IMG/VR virus record: IMGVR_UViG_3300043399_000788
Span: 1 to 64,000 of that record
Length of the DNA: 64,000 nucleotides
Source: a virus
Reading direction: 5' to 3' (one strand)
Below the pieces are notes generated by a model. It saw only the letters and a program-made list of their open reading frames with translations. It had not been told where the DNA came from and did not search any database. This document shows positions 41,801 to 48,943 of the stretch, in pieces. The translations under genes and the position numbers were made by a program. Numbering within the stretch: position 1 is the first letter of the stretch; each line of letters opens with the position of its first letter.

Positions 41801-44173
41801 ACATATAATAATCGTGCATACGTATTGCGTGATTCAGTTCCATCAACTATAACTGGGGAATACTTTACAATAGAAGATTTTAGATTATATGATGCAAGCG
41901 AGTTTGAAAGTCATTTAAACAGAACTTGGGCATATTATCAACCTATTGCAGGATTACCAGGAAAAGATCTTGGTCAATTGTTTGCTGGTGTTGAATATCC
42001 TGGTGTTAAAGTGCAAGGACCAGGATTTAGAGCAGAACCAGGTTACGATGTTGGCAACTATGATATGGATAGCTTCGATCAATATATTATTGGTGCAGAA
42101 GGTGTTGCATTGCTCGATGAAAGTGTATTAGATCAAACATTGCGTAGTGATTTCCTAGACACTACACTAGGAACAAAACCAGAAGATTTAATTACATTTG
42201 GGGGAAGTTTTGTTGATACTTATTCAAGTCATGCCCCAGAAGAAGCAGTTCCAGGTCGTGTATACGATACTCTCAATATAACTGTTCATACATTAAGTAC
42301 TAACTTTGCTGATGATACTACTGGATTCAGCCCAAGATTTAATGTAAACAAGCATACCACAGATGGAGTTACAAAACGATTTAAATTTAATGATGGTACC
42401 CAAACACATAGCGGAGATTATTTTATAGTCTATTCTGATATTTTTGGTCCATTGTATAGGAAAATTGAAGAAACTAACTTTGCTCCGCCAACAAGTATTG
42501 TTGAGGGTGGATATTATGCTCAAGCTATGCAGAGAACATATTCAGTTGATTGGCAAAATCAAGAAATTGTTTTTGAGACTCCGTTAATTGAAAATGATAT
42601 CATAACAATTATGAATATTGGTCAAATAGGTGAAAATATTCTCGCTGATGACTATTATGAGGGTGATGGAAAAACAGCAGCATTTAGATTCAATGTTAGC
42701 TTTAATCAAATAGGAGGCGTATTAGTTCTTGTTAATGGAATTCCAAGAACAGATTACTCTACTCAAAACATTAACGGTGAACCTCACGTTGTATTCTATG
42801 CTGCTCCAGCTGAAGGTAGTCACGTACACTTAATAGCAACATTGTCAACTAGTGGTGCCATAAGTTATGTTAATACACAGTACACACAAGTTCATAATTT
42901 GAATAGATCTATTATTTTAAATCGATCTATTCAAAATGATAGAGCAAAAGATACTGTAATGATTGTTGAATTGAATAGTAAACGTTTAAGACCAGGAAAC
43001 AGTAATTATTATGTTGGTGATGGTGTTACAACTGCATTTAATCTTCCAAATTCTGCTGATGATGATTATTCTGCAATTAACTTAGGTAAAATTGAAGTTT
43101 GGATTAACGGTATTAAAATACCTGATTCAAACTACAATATAACTCCGTATGACGGAAGTACAGCACCTCAGGTAGAATTTAACACTGCCCCACGAGAAGG
43201 ATCAGATATTAGCTTAACTTACTCAGGTGAAGCAGAATATTCTTATGATCCACAAACACGCACTGTTAGAGTTTCAGAAGCAATCGATGTTCCAAACGGT
43301 AGCTTACTATCTGTTACAGCATTTAGCTATCACGATTCTTATAAGTTTAAAACTAAAATCTTTAAAGGCGTAGATTTTGCTACAGCAGTAGTAGAAGTTG
43401 ATGTTGGTTATGGAATGGTTTCTTTTGATTCTATTGAATTCGATAGCACTCAAACAGTTACAAAGGCACTTGGTCAAAGCTATCAAATTGATAGCGATCA
43501 AAATAATGCTGAAAAAGTATTCATCAGTATAAACGGTAAAACATTGATTGCAGGGTATGAATATAACATAGTAAATGGAAAAATTTCCTTACCTGATTCG
43601 ATTATAATCAATGACGATACAATCATCATAGTTACTTGGATGAGTCCTATTGAATACACTAATGCAACAACATTCCGTGTTTTTAAAGATTTAAATGATA
43701 ACTTCTACTATAATAGACTTTCGTTAAATGAAGCAACAACATTAACTAAAAACTTGTTAATAACTGATAAGGAAATTTATGTAAAAGATGCAAGCAAACT
43801 TAGCGAACCAAACTTAGATCAAAATATTCCTGGAGTAATATTCATTGGGGGAGAACGCATAACATATTGGAAGAAAGATGGAAATGTTCTAAGTCAAATT
43901 AGAAGAGGAACAGCTGGAACACCTGCTACACTTGAATATGCTTCAGGTAGTATTGTTGTTGATGCAAGCGGTAAATCTGCAATACCAAACGGAGAATTAG
44001 GAACATGGTACGATTTAGGTGAAGAAGGACCATCTAATGGTAAAGGACTATTGCTTTCTAACACTATACAAGCTAGATTCTTGAAAGAAAGCAAGGGTAT
44101 TGTTCCATTCTTAAGTGCTATTCAAATTGAAGGATATATTTTACCTGGCTATGTTGTAGAACAGTATTTCTAA
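29822..44173 (+). CDS. Giant virion structural protein, 4783 residues (gp7/gp10 region of the baseplate)
   Basis: A single open frame of 14.4 kb. The start MAYRRSLDFLPNVFRTEVNE with the later YWIPNGPN segment is the conserved N-terminus of large baseplate proteins after gp6 in marine T4-like phages. T4 gp7 (1032) is less than a quarter of this length. I see: seven FG-GAP-like blades between about residues 2396 and 3080; six DGxTxxFxL/VNGxxxxxxDY beta-sandwich repeats near residues 788, 2556, 2623, 2753, 4279 and 4397; a paired GSGY..PP/GTGF..TP glycine-rich module near 3766-3830; and EVKPYHTKIREF near 3690. A GGAGG site precedes the ATG. It probably forms the baseplate periphery that carries the fibres. 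Confidence 0.85.
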   Translation: MAYRRSLDFLPNVFRTEVNEKFLHATIDQLISEPELKRVDGYIGRRFSPVSGSNDSFINELTTSRQNYQLEPHTTYLDDDSKVRFTAGYVDLLRRIESLGGFTNNHSRLFSDTTYNYDGFIDYDKFLNYSSYYWIPNGPNAVPVYSTEIPLQQEFNVVPPNLYQIVNGEYEKEKFDFLAFDVSENTISRVREDGIRFDVTGDRINPTIRLARGGVYTFNVDQVGHGLFIQTQPGTTEELGWQGNLSSRDVFGVENNGEDVGTITFKVPEINAQDFFLRMPVFASANLLAHSRRRNRDLRYNEIHYQKYNDIVSKFGGIDGQYMLEGKTIVFPRDPATGKNPQPWAPNTEFFEGDLIQYANTVYRVLETYTTGRMFTDTKLEVYDLQESWFDPDPFDSVDHSFDSRGFDIGNDVSFEHRRGIFNITINQDGYVVLQPGSVIPRNNQVKILEGVAYGNKSVYRNSNDDIVLMPLTTANLDRFYYADSLDPNIGGVIEIVDQNNNSYIDVLGSIIGKPNYESPNNVKLTNGLKIKFLTDVIPTEYANKTYYVEGVGKAIKLVDEDTLLANETWLNTIESPFDLNDFDAEGFSASTNSPLNPDYFVINRSSIEQSGWTRHNRWFHKDVIELTSKYNNFNISIDSSARAKRPILEFDPNLQLFNFGQIAKKAVDVIDTKTVDALSLVEGKAVKSIDSNIVYFTGSASAVAEFRLEKEREGYTVVRETSQGGVVTIQMKLQGISGYYIDDVPLSPGMRVIFTADTDPDVRNKIYQVEWIRPQNETDDRVWDFVSDGSTNSFDLNFNVADASRLQVFVNGIDASSQGYYWSYLLATQNIVFSLNTPPADANITVSLEFDEQIHLVLAEDSEVQEGDCVYVKQGLNYQGKMFHFLNDMWKEAQQKTKINQPPLFDLYDENRVSFGDTTAYSSTDFNGCKLFGYEIGTGIVDPILGIKLKYKNINNIGDIVLGDFISKDTFLYREGQQSITKSTIGAKVKENLPDRTFTFRNQWRKVRQKGRQPQLQTYYATDYKKNLFKLNVMPDGITNQMLTNVIVYINNKLLFNNRYDLQIEDNNAYLLLDNDLKVGDKIDIKVYSSEINENSIFGVPLNYTNNPFNKEVTDVTLGQFRTHIDSCIEDIPNISDEPLSPNNIRDTLDIKSFRGTILQHSGATHIANFLLNDTQANFVSAVINAQREYVRFKNRFIQLTEELMLINESPSETLEKVMNEIVANKNKNFAYFTSDMLPFGNDYNKRIYKVYDTRLTTYDLSEIFNISNPSSKSVLVYLNNRQLILGKDYEILTERPIIELNLTNVTLNENDIIEIREYTTTDGSYIPPTPTKLGLYPVFVPTFVVDGYGENARKMIRGHDGSLNTTFDDNRDNVILELETRIFNNIKSAYNIDRFDIWNYIPGAFRKTDYNLDEFNSILSSHFSAWSGSNSIAVSDYRQYDANDSFTYNYGRFTNRVDGKMMPASSWRGMYRYYYDTDAPHLRPWEMLGFVEKPSWWDITYGPAPYTSGNTVLWGDIEAGKILFGERAGVDSRFARPGLSNILPVDENGELLSPMNCLTKDTSELDVSGFFKFGDGGPVETAWKQSSEYPFVLQIAIALMKPSEYFGVNIDANKQIIDLFDEQEIFIETGIRESSNRYVQNEVDENSNVYRVNSYSTWVSEYCKSKGLDVTNALGKKLRKLESRLGYKVGGYTDKKYLRIITDQFTPASDNPGVIIPDDDFDIVLNKSAPLYNLTYSGVIVTKTVDGYSVTGYDDNKPYFNIESSSENNNKSYIKVGKLAVTKYHDGTGEIYRVPYGTEFFSIDQVADFLISYGRYLTRQGFQFTDKLDADASWYQDWDLAVREFLFYVQQGWETDVAISLSPVGNKINYRSPFGAVDSLNNKPLSTRILDEDFKIVRANEYTVYRNGRDFNAKVDANRGIYLVDIDVVEYEHVIIFNNKTRFNDVIYDSIIGDRQHRLRLQGFKTSDWDGSYSAAGFIINEDNVEEWRPGVNYNKGDIVIFKEEYFTAADKISASIDFNFELWIKTEYNSIKKGLLPNLANKAGLFKNFYNSNDVNLEQDAQTLGKNLIGFESRSYMEDLGISDTSQFKFYQGMLSQKGTNSSLDKLLKAKVDNFGGYANVYEEWAIKVGSYGATDSTRNLQIELDEAWAVKDPLVIELLNDNDAMPTGYKGLRSKDIFVKHIPYDKNFLNYRSTKTTPSDLYTAGYAQLSDVDYASPTRAALNSYVQGADVGPGDLIWIAADRNNQWSVYRIDETDVRLESLNIIANGNATIRCVNNHGLEKNDLIYITSDNINPNVFGFFTVTTILDARTFVVSTGYGAAQVNPFGGFVYKLKNMRFENVQQVASQEPLKGWQKDDTIFVDKADNQGWKIYQNDKSWNVGPSFRSKLSFLGDRLGHSLATDVENLYMIAGRPGYNNDQGGIVLYSINISGDLAEIANLTTNSNETSGVGLSVSASNDSFFAAGAPTSANNLGYVVIFASNPETGNFRTQQVITADTLDLDGEFGYSVKLSNDGNWLVVGQPGIDEGYVYVYQRNIVRVAPSATANFQADGSSVAYELTGDLANPNDVESVYVTINGIALNPGVDYDIVESTLIFSEIPIISSNIVVTVNRSEPKQTFLADGITNEFELSGDNATPSSIYALFVEVDGVIQVPFKDYTLGIVGGKYIVTITDTPVGGVEVVISQRTHYSLVTSFTNAAATIGDRFGQTVELTDNARQILVGAPASIIDGIDNTGKIYIYDRTAEIYYADGVSNDYVTLSNIEGKPYVYVDNQKLVEFEDYYQTALDTIQFVNKPSTGSLIKIETNNLILTDALTAEDANDDLEESARFGESIVVCPTNCSVYVGSPGRNSSSKINAGKVYRFINQGRAFGKIRGTVENPTIANDSALIINDFIIGLYSGYGLNDIIDAINNAVIPGVTASNFNDYLQIETNSLITGEKLLISEAIGNPAEDIGVVIYPHQQTIDSPQDDHYVEFGRSLAIGSEADLLAIGSSRASSRLETTIDNKTTYFDARATSFNDIRKQSGAVWLYQMLSTSNSSAQNPGQFISGQRLINSFIDNLDEYGASIAINKTTIYVGAPGDDTRIANDSSLSNAGAVFSFENSSKQKIWKTIRREEGKVDINLINRVFLYNKETSAIVADLEFIDPVKGKISGLAAQEITYQTPYDPAVYNNTSAGRVWGKEHIGQVWWDISQTRWLDYEQGNVDTRGVNWNTAFPGSTVICYEWIENDLPPTQFVDEKDPTAFARSNTFNIIANIDSNTGVVTNKYYYWVAGKRTIPQINNRRYSTVDLENLIANPRSTGIPFITFIARNAVALYNCSNLLQDKNVILNIDYDYKLNENSIHTEFQLLSENDPASHPNEKLVQKMIDSLAGTDVLGNLVPDVKLTIGEKYGIEYRPRQTMFRNRKEALKSAVSYINRILSEIPARDKKDVSNLLAYELIPNVNQNAYDDVVNDRVELGYININLLPANYRILVRSDAEVSNRWAIYRKQNNIWILDRVQTFDNRRYIDTIDWIKPGEVDPIVTNYTINFNYELLSLTPIEGDTVKVKDSGDGRYAVLKFTNQNGYEIIKKEAATYKILDAIWNESTYVQGFDRETFDVQIFDDWPTLEIQKILRAIYDDIFVSEDQVQKNKWFLLVIKHLLAEQKYVDWVFKTSFIKVEHRDQQAISQIPSLQKDRQDNLRKYIEEVKPYHTKIREFINSHEGTDVYESATTDFDVPAYFNETNGTYRSPTGLDEIDDIIFDRPEYAAWLNNHTLEIESVLVYNTGSGYSSPPALTVVGGSGTGAKLEAVIVNGQITSVSVINSGTGFITTPTIEIGNSSGDGAILIPVMTNQKVRSIKDTVKFDRIPNNGGFLVQFLDSFGNPVDIRNQRKSRIIGEQGVIDELLDALTGFNWIKENSGSVNWPVENASNYRIFSDDSGRIQVQYKKTQGGWTASFLQAYLRSLGYAVGIDELDISGTTVVVDGNMSLYAPTVMEWQPNTRYDTGDIVTYNNRAYVLRDSVPSTITGEYFTIEDFRLYDASEFESHLNRTWAYYQPIAGLPGKDLGQLFAGVEYPGVKVQGPGFRAEPGYDVGNYDMDSFDQYIIGAEGVALLDESVLDQTLRSDFLDTTLGTKPEDLITFGGSFVDTYSSHAPEEAVPGRVYDTLNITVHTLSTNFADDTTGFSPRFNVNKHTTDGVTKRFKFNDGTQTHSGDYFIVYSDIFGPLYRKIEETNFAPPTSIVEGGYYAQAMQRTYSVDWQNQEIVFETPLIENDIITIMNIGQIGENILADDYYEGDGKTAAFRFNVSFNQIGGVLVLVNGIPRTDYSTQNINGEPHVVFYAAPAEGSHVHLIATLSTSGAISYVNTQYTQVHNLNRSIILNRSIQNDRAKDTVMIVELNSKRLRPGNSNYYVGDGVTTAFNLPNSADDDYSAINLGKIEVWINGIKIPDSNYNITPYDGSTAPQVEFNTAPREGSDISLTYSGEAEYSYDPQTRTVRVSEAIDVPNGSLLSVTAFSYHDSYKFKTKIFKGVDFATAVVEVDVGYGMVSFDSIEFDSTQTVTKALGQSYQIDSDQNNAEKVFISINGKTLIAGYEYNIVNGKISLPDSIIINDDTIIIVTWMSPIEYTNATTFRVFKDLNDNFYYNRLSLNEATTLTKNLLITDKEIYVKDASKLSEPNLDQNIPGVIFIGGERITYWKKDGNVLSQIRRGTAGTPATLEYASGSIVVDASGKSAIPNGELGTWYDLGEEGPSNGKGLLLSNTIQARFLKESKGIVPFLSAIQIEGYILPGYVVEQYF

Positions 44174-44179
44174 TAAATA
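44172..44179 (+). promoter_or_regulatory. Late promoter motif for the fibre genes
   Basis: AATAAATA, 21 bases before the ATG at 44201 and overlapping the stop of the giant gene. An AAGGA ribosome binding site follows. Confidence 0.6.
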
Positions 44180-44200
44180 AATTTGAATAAGGATTTTCAA

Positions 44201-47200
44201 ATGGCACTAATTTTAAGGCGAGATTCTATTAATCCGTTGTCTTATGAAGAAATGGATGGAAACTTTCAGTTTCTACAAGATGAAATTATTAGTCTTCAAT
44301 CTGGTTTAAGTATCTCGCCTGATTATATACGTAGTTTATTTACTGGTGGACCAGGAATTACGTATGATAATGCAACTGGTGAAATTAAATTTTCTGGCGG
44401 ATCTAATGTAGTAACTTCTATCAACGGACAATCTGGTAATGTAACAATAACAGAAGCAGATTTTCAATTTACAACAAGCGACGTAGTTGAAGGTAATAAA
44501 CAATACTTTACTACTGACCGTGCATGGGCCGCGGTCAGAGAAAAAATTAAAGTTGGCAACGGGCTAAGAAAAGCGGAAACTGCTAACGATTTAACTATTT
44601 CTGCAAAAGTTTTTAACATATCGTTGATTGGTGCTGTAAACGGTTCTGCAACAGTAACAGATTTAAATGACATTGTTATTAATACTACGTTCTTAGGCGG
44701 CGCCTCGGCGTCCGGTGAAGGCGGCGGCGACATTATCGTTACAGAAGGTATCGTTGTTCGTAACCCTCCAGCATTAACTGGAACACGTAGATTTATTGGG
44801 TTAGATTTTGATCCAAATGATTTTATTGTAACAGAATCTGGCGACTTTGCTATGATAAAAAACAAAGTCCAAGATGATTACATTATTGAAGTTGTTGGTA
44901 ATGCTATCAGTGGTACTATTTTTGGTGACGTTACTGAAACAGAAAGTGGTATCGCTGTAACATTTGATAGAGAAAACGGCGCAATTCGTCTTTCTCCACG
45001 TACTTTTAAAATTACTTTAACTGGCGCAATAACAGGTGAAGGTTCTGTTGAAAGATTAAGAGACGTAACAATTAAAACTTTTAACAGTGAAGGTTTTATT
45101 ACCGGGTTTGATGCTTATATTGACGTTAATAAAGTTAACACTGAGAAGTTAACTGAGTTTCAATTTGATTTAAACGCATTTAACATTAATGCTGTAAACA
45201 AAAGACTTTTTATTACAACAAAAAATGCTTTAACACCGCAAGACGTAAGAGACATTATTGGCAATACTGTACAAGGTACCGAACAAGATGTTGATTTATC
45301 TACTCTTACTGAAACTGGTATCATTGTTACATATGACAGAGCAAACAATACATTAAGTGTTGCCCCAAGAGATTTTACTATTACTCTCGAAGGTGCAGTT
45401 ACTGGTAGCGTAAAAATTTCTCGCCTACGTGATTCAGTATTAACAGCAATCAACAGTAACAACTACATTTCAGGTTTAGATGTCTTTAGTGATGTAAACC
45501 AAGTTAACGCACAAAAGATAACTGAACTACAATTTAATATGAATGCTTTCAACGTCACAACTGCTGGCAGTAGAGCAATATTAGATTTAAAAGGTGCCTT
45601 AACCCCACAAGACGTAAGAGATATTATTGGTAATACTGTACAGGGTACAGAACAGGACGTTGACCTTTCAACTATAACTGAAACAGGTATTATCGTAACT
45701 TATGATAGAAACAATAATACATTAAGTGTAGCCCCTAGAGACTTTACTATATCTCTTGCAGGTGCAGTTACTGGTAGTGTTAAGATTACACGTCTAAGAG
45801 ACGCTGTATTAACAACAATTAATAGTAACAATTATATTTCAGGACTTGATGTTTACAGTGATGTAAATCAAGTAAACTCTTCAAAGATCACTGAATTTCA
45901 ATTTGATGTAAATGATTTTGGTGTAAGCACTGTTGATAATCGAGCATATTTAAGAATTAAAAACGCTTTATCCCCACAAGATGTTAGAGACATTATTGGT
46001 AATACAGTTTCAGGTACCGAGCAAGATGTGGATCTTTCAACTATAACTGAAACTGGTATTATCGTAACTTACGACAGAAGTAATAATACTTTAAGTGTTG
46101 CACCGCGTAATTTCACTATTACATTAGAAGGCGCAGTCACTGGTAGCGCAACAATTACTCGTTTAAGAGACGTTACATTAACTGCAATTAACAGCAACAA
46201 TTATATTTCAGGTTTAGATGTTTATAGTGATGTAAACAAAGTTAACAATAACAAGATTACTGAATTTAGTTTTAATTTAGACGATTTTAACATAACCGCA
46301 TCAAATAACAGAGCATTGTTATCGTTAAAAAATATTCTATCTGCAAGTGACGTAAGAGATATTATTGGTAATACTGTTACCGGTACTGAAAGAGATGTGG
46401 ATCTTTCAACTATAACTGAAACTGGTATCATTGTAACATATGATAAAGTTAATAATACTTTAAGCATTGCTCCTAGAAACTTTACAATCACATTAACTGG
46501 TGCAGTTGCAGGTACTGCAACTATTTCTCGTTTAAGAGACGTTACACTAAACACACTAAACATTAATGAATATATTTCAGGTTTAGATGTTTATAGTGAT
46601 GTTAACTTAGTAAGCACTGCTCCAATTAAGGAGTTATCTTTCAATCAAGATCAATTCGAAATACTCCCAGCACATCACAGAACTACAATATCTTTAAAAG
46701 GAATATTGAGTCAACAAGACGTAAGAGATATTATTGGTAACACTATTTCAGGTACTGAGCAAGATGTTGACCTTTCAACTATAACTGAAACTGGTATCAT
46801 TGTAACATATGATCGAAACAATAATACTTTAAGTGTTGCTCCTAGAAACTTTACTATTACACTTGCTGGCGCAGTTACTGGTAGCGCAACAATTACTCGT
46901 TTACAAGATGTTACACTAAACGTTCTAAACAGCAACAATTATATTTCAGGTTTAGATGTTTATAGTGATGTAAACAAAGTTAACGTAGAAAAAATTACAC
47001 AAGTTAAGTTTAACTTAAATGATTTCAATGTTAGTGCAAGCGGAAATCAAGCAACATTAGCATTAAAAAATATTTTAACTACACAAGATGTTAAGGATAT
47101 TATTGGTTCTACAATTACTGGAACTGAATTAAATGCTGATTTAAGTTCGTTAACAGAAACAGGCATCGTAGTAAGTTATGATCCAAGTAATCAAAATTTA

Positions 47201-48943
47201 AGTATAGCTCCGCGTAACTTTACAATTACATTAGATGGCGCTGTTACTGGTAGTGCTACAATACGTAAACTTCGTGATGTTACATTAACAACATTTAATA
47301 CCAACAATTATATTTCAGGACTTGATTTATACGAAGGTGTTAATAAAACTAACATTGCTAAAATTACTGATTTAGAATTTGATGAAGCTAACTTTGATGT
47401 TAACTCTACCGATAACAGAACAGTAGTTACATTAAAGAATCAGTTGTCAACAACTGATATACGTAATATTATTGGCAATACTATTACTGGAACTGAATTA
47501 AGTGCAGATCTTTCTTCAATAACTGAAACTGGTATCATTGTAAATTATAATTCTTCAAACGGCACACTAAGCGTTGCTCCTAGAAACTTTACAATTACAT
47601 TAACTGGTGCAGTCACTGGTACTGCAACTATTAGTAGATTGCGTGATGCAACAATTAATGTTCTCAATACTAATGAATATATTTCAGGTCTTGATATTTT
47701 TGACGGTGTTGATAAAAAGAACATCACCCCAATTAAATCATTAGTATTTGATCCAGCACAGTTTAATATTACTACAGACGGTATTACAGCAAGTGTACAG
47801 TTTAACAATCCAATTGATACACAAGCAGTTAAGGACATTATTGGTACTACTGTTTTAGGTGAATCTAGAGACCCAGTTACTGGTCGTGTAAGTGAAACAG
47901 GTATCTTAGTCAGCTATGATGCTGAAAATAACTTCTTAAGTGTTGCTCCACAAGATTTCACTATCACGTTAATAGGTGACGTTACTGGATCAACTACTAT
48001 TAGTAAGTTACGTAGTGGAACAATCACTACAACTACATCTGCTATTAAAGGACTTGGCATTTCATCCAATAGTGTTCCATTTGATAGCTTAGTTAAAAAT
48101 CTAAACTTTAGTTCAAACTTTATTTTAACTAGAAATTCTGAAACTAACACACTTGGCATTGATATTTCTAACCTACTTAATACAAATCAAGTTTTAAGCA
48201 TTGTTGGTGATGCACTAACCGGCACACAAAATGGTATAGCTGTAAGCTATAACGGTATCGAACGTCAATTTAAATATAATTTGGCTAACTTAGCTGTTAA
48301 TTTACAGGGTGCAGTACAAGGCACCGGTACACTGACTTATTCAGGAACTGGAACACAAACACTTAACATCACTACTGAAATTGGTGAAGTTGGTTCTGGA
48401 CTTGCAGTTAAAGACGAAGGTGAAGTTAAAGGAACTAGTGTTAGCGCAATTAATTTCGTAGGTGGCGGCGTAACTTCAAGTGTAAGCATGGACGGCACAG
48501 TTGCTACTGTAAGCATTCCAAACAGCCCTGCTAACGAAAAGTTCCTGCTTGTAGATCAAGGTAGCGCAAACGTTCCAAATGCACGCAGATTGGTAGCAGG
48601 TACAGGTATCGTACTTTCAGATGGCGGCCCTGGTGATGATTTCGTTATTAGTGCTAGCGGTGGCGAAGTTTTAGGTAAAGTTCAAGTCACATATGAAGGT
48701 CAAATTGTTGACGAAGTTCCAACAGTAAACTTTGTTGATAGTCAACAAGTATTCTTTGAAATAACAAGTGACGGATCAACAAACAAAGTTAATGTAACAG
48801 CTTATAGCTTATTAAACGGTTGGTATAGAAAAACTGAGATAGACAATGGTACATTAACGGATAAATATGGTAATAGCTTAGATATGGGGCCAATTGTTGG
48901 CGGCATTATCGAAAATCAAATTAACCTTGGGGATATAGTATGA
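44201..48943 (+). CDS. Repetitive tail fibre protein 1
   Basis: 1580 residues from the ATG at 44201 (AAGGA upstream; an in-frame TTG at 44183 is unlikely). The N-terminus MALILRRDSINPLSYEEMDG is typical of marine phage fibre proteins that attach to the baseplate. Residues about 298-1282 are eight tandem units of exactly 123 residues, each with DVRDIIGNTV, DLSTITETGIIVTYD, NNTLSVAPRNFTITL and GAVTGSATI. The C-terminus is a short beta-rich region. The stop overlaps the next start (ATGA). Expected to be a trimeric beta-structured shaft. Confidence 0.82.
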   Translation: MALILRRDSINPLSYEEMDGNFQFLQDEIISLQSGLSISPDYIRSLFTGGPGITYDNATGEIKFSGGSNVVTSINGQSGNVTITEADFQFTTSDVVEGNKQYFTTDRAWAAVREKIKVGNGLRKAETANDLTISAKVFNISLIGAVNGSATVTDLNDIVINTTFLGGASASGEGGGDIIVTEGIVVRNPPALTGTRRFIGLDFDPNDFIVTESGDFAMIKNKVQDDYIIEVVGNAISGTIFGDVTETESGIAVTFDRENGAIRLSPRTFKITLTGAITGEGSVERLRDVTIKTFNSEGFITGFDAYIDVNKVNTEKLTEFQFDLNAFNINAVNKRLFITTKNALTPQDVRDIIGNTVQGTEQDVDLSTLTETGIIVTYDRANNTLSVAPRDFTITLEGAVTGSVKISRLRDSVLTAINSNNYISGLDVFSDVNQVNAQKITELQFNMNAFNVTTAGSRAILDLKGALTPQDVRDIIGNTVQGTEQDVDLSTITETGIIVTYDRNNNTLSVAPRDFTISLAGAVTGSVKITRLRDAVLTTINSNNYISGLDVYSDVNQVNSSKITEFQFDVNDFGVSTVDNRAYLRIKNALSPQDVRDIIGNTVSGTEQDVDLSTITETGIIVTYDRSNNTLSVAPRNFTITLEGAVTGSATITRLRDVTLTAINSNNYISGLDVYSDVNKVNNNKITEFSFNLDDFNITASNNRALLSLKNILSASDVRDIIGNTVTGTERDVDLSTITETGIIVTYDKVNNTLSIAPRNFTITLTGAVAGTATISRLRDVTLNTLNINEYISGLDVYSDVNLVSTAPIKELSFNQDQFEILPAHHRTTISLKGILSQQDVRDIIGNTISGTEQDVDLSTITETGIIVTYDRNNNTLSVAPRNFTITLAGAVTGSATITRLQDVTLNVLNSNNYISGLDVYSDVNKVNVEKITQVKFNLNDFNVSASGNQATLALKNILTTQDVKDIIGSTITGTELNADLSSLTETGIVVSYDPSNQNLSIAPRNFTITLDGAVTGSATIRKLRDVTLTTFNTNNYISGLDLYEGVNKTNIAKITDLEFDEANFDVNSTDNRTVVTLKNQLSTTDIRNIIGNTITGTELSADLSSITETGIIVNYNSSNGTLSVAPRNFTITLTGAVTGTATISRLRDATINVLNTNEYISGLDIFDGVDKKNITPIKSLVFDPAQFNITTDGITASVQFNNPIDTQAVKDIIGTTVLGESRDPVTGRVSETGILVSYDAENNFLSVAPQDFTITLIGDVTGSTTISKLRSGTITTTTSAIKGLGISSNSVPFDSLVKNLNFSSNFILTRNSETNTLGIDISNLLNTNQVLSIVGDALTGTQNGIAVSYNGIERQFKYNLANLAVNLQGAVQGTGTLTYSGTGTQTLNITTEIGEVGSGLAVKDEGEVKGTSVSAINFVGGGVTSSVSMDGTVATVSIPNSPANEKFLLVDQGSANVPNARRLVAGTGIVLSDGGPGDDFVISASGGEVLGKVQVTYEGQIVDEVPTVNFVDSQQVFFEITSDGSTNKVNVTAYSLLNGWYRKTEIDNGTLTDKYGNSLDMGPIVGGIIENQINLGDIV
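45095..48046 (+). repeat. Eight tandem 369-bp coding repeats
   Basis: The conserved (Y/F)I(S/T)GLDVY codons recur at 45095, 45464, 45833, 46202, 46571, 46940, 47309 and 47678, always exactly 369 bases apart. The DNA has diverged but no indel has altered the period. Confidence 0.92.

Noticed and set aside
44464-48159. Series of minus-strand frames across the fibre-1 repeats
   Set aside because: They recur with the 369-base repeat period and mirror the same codons, so they are by-products of the repeated coding sequence.
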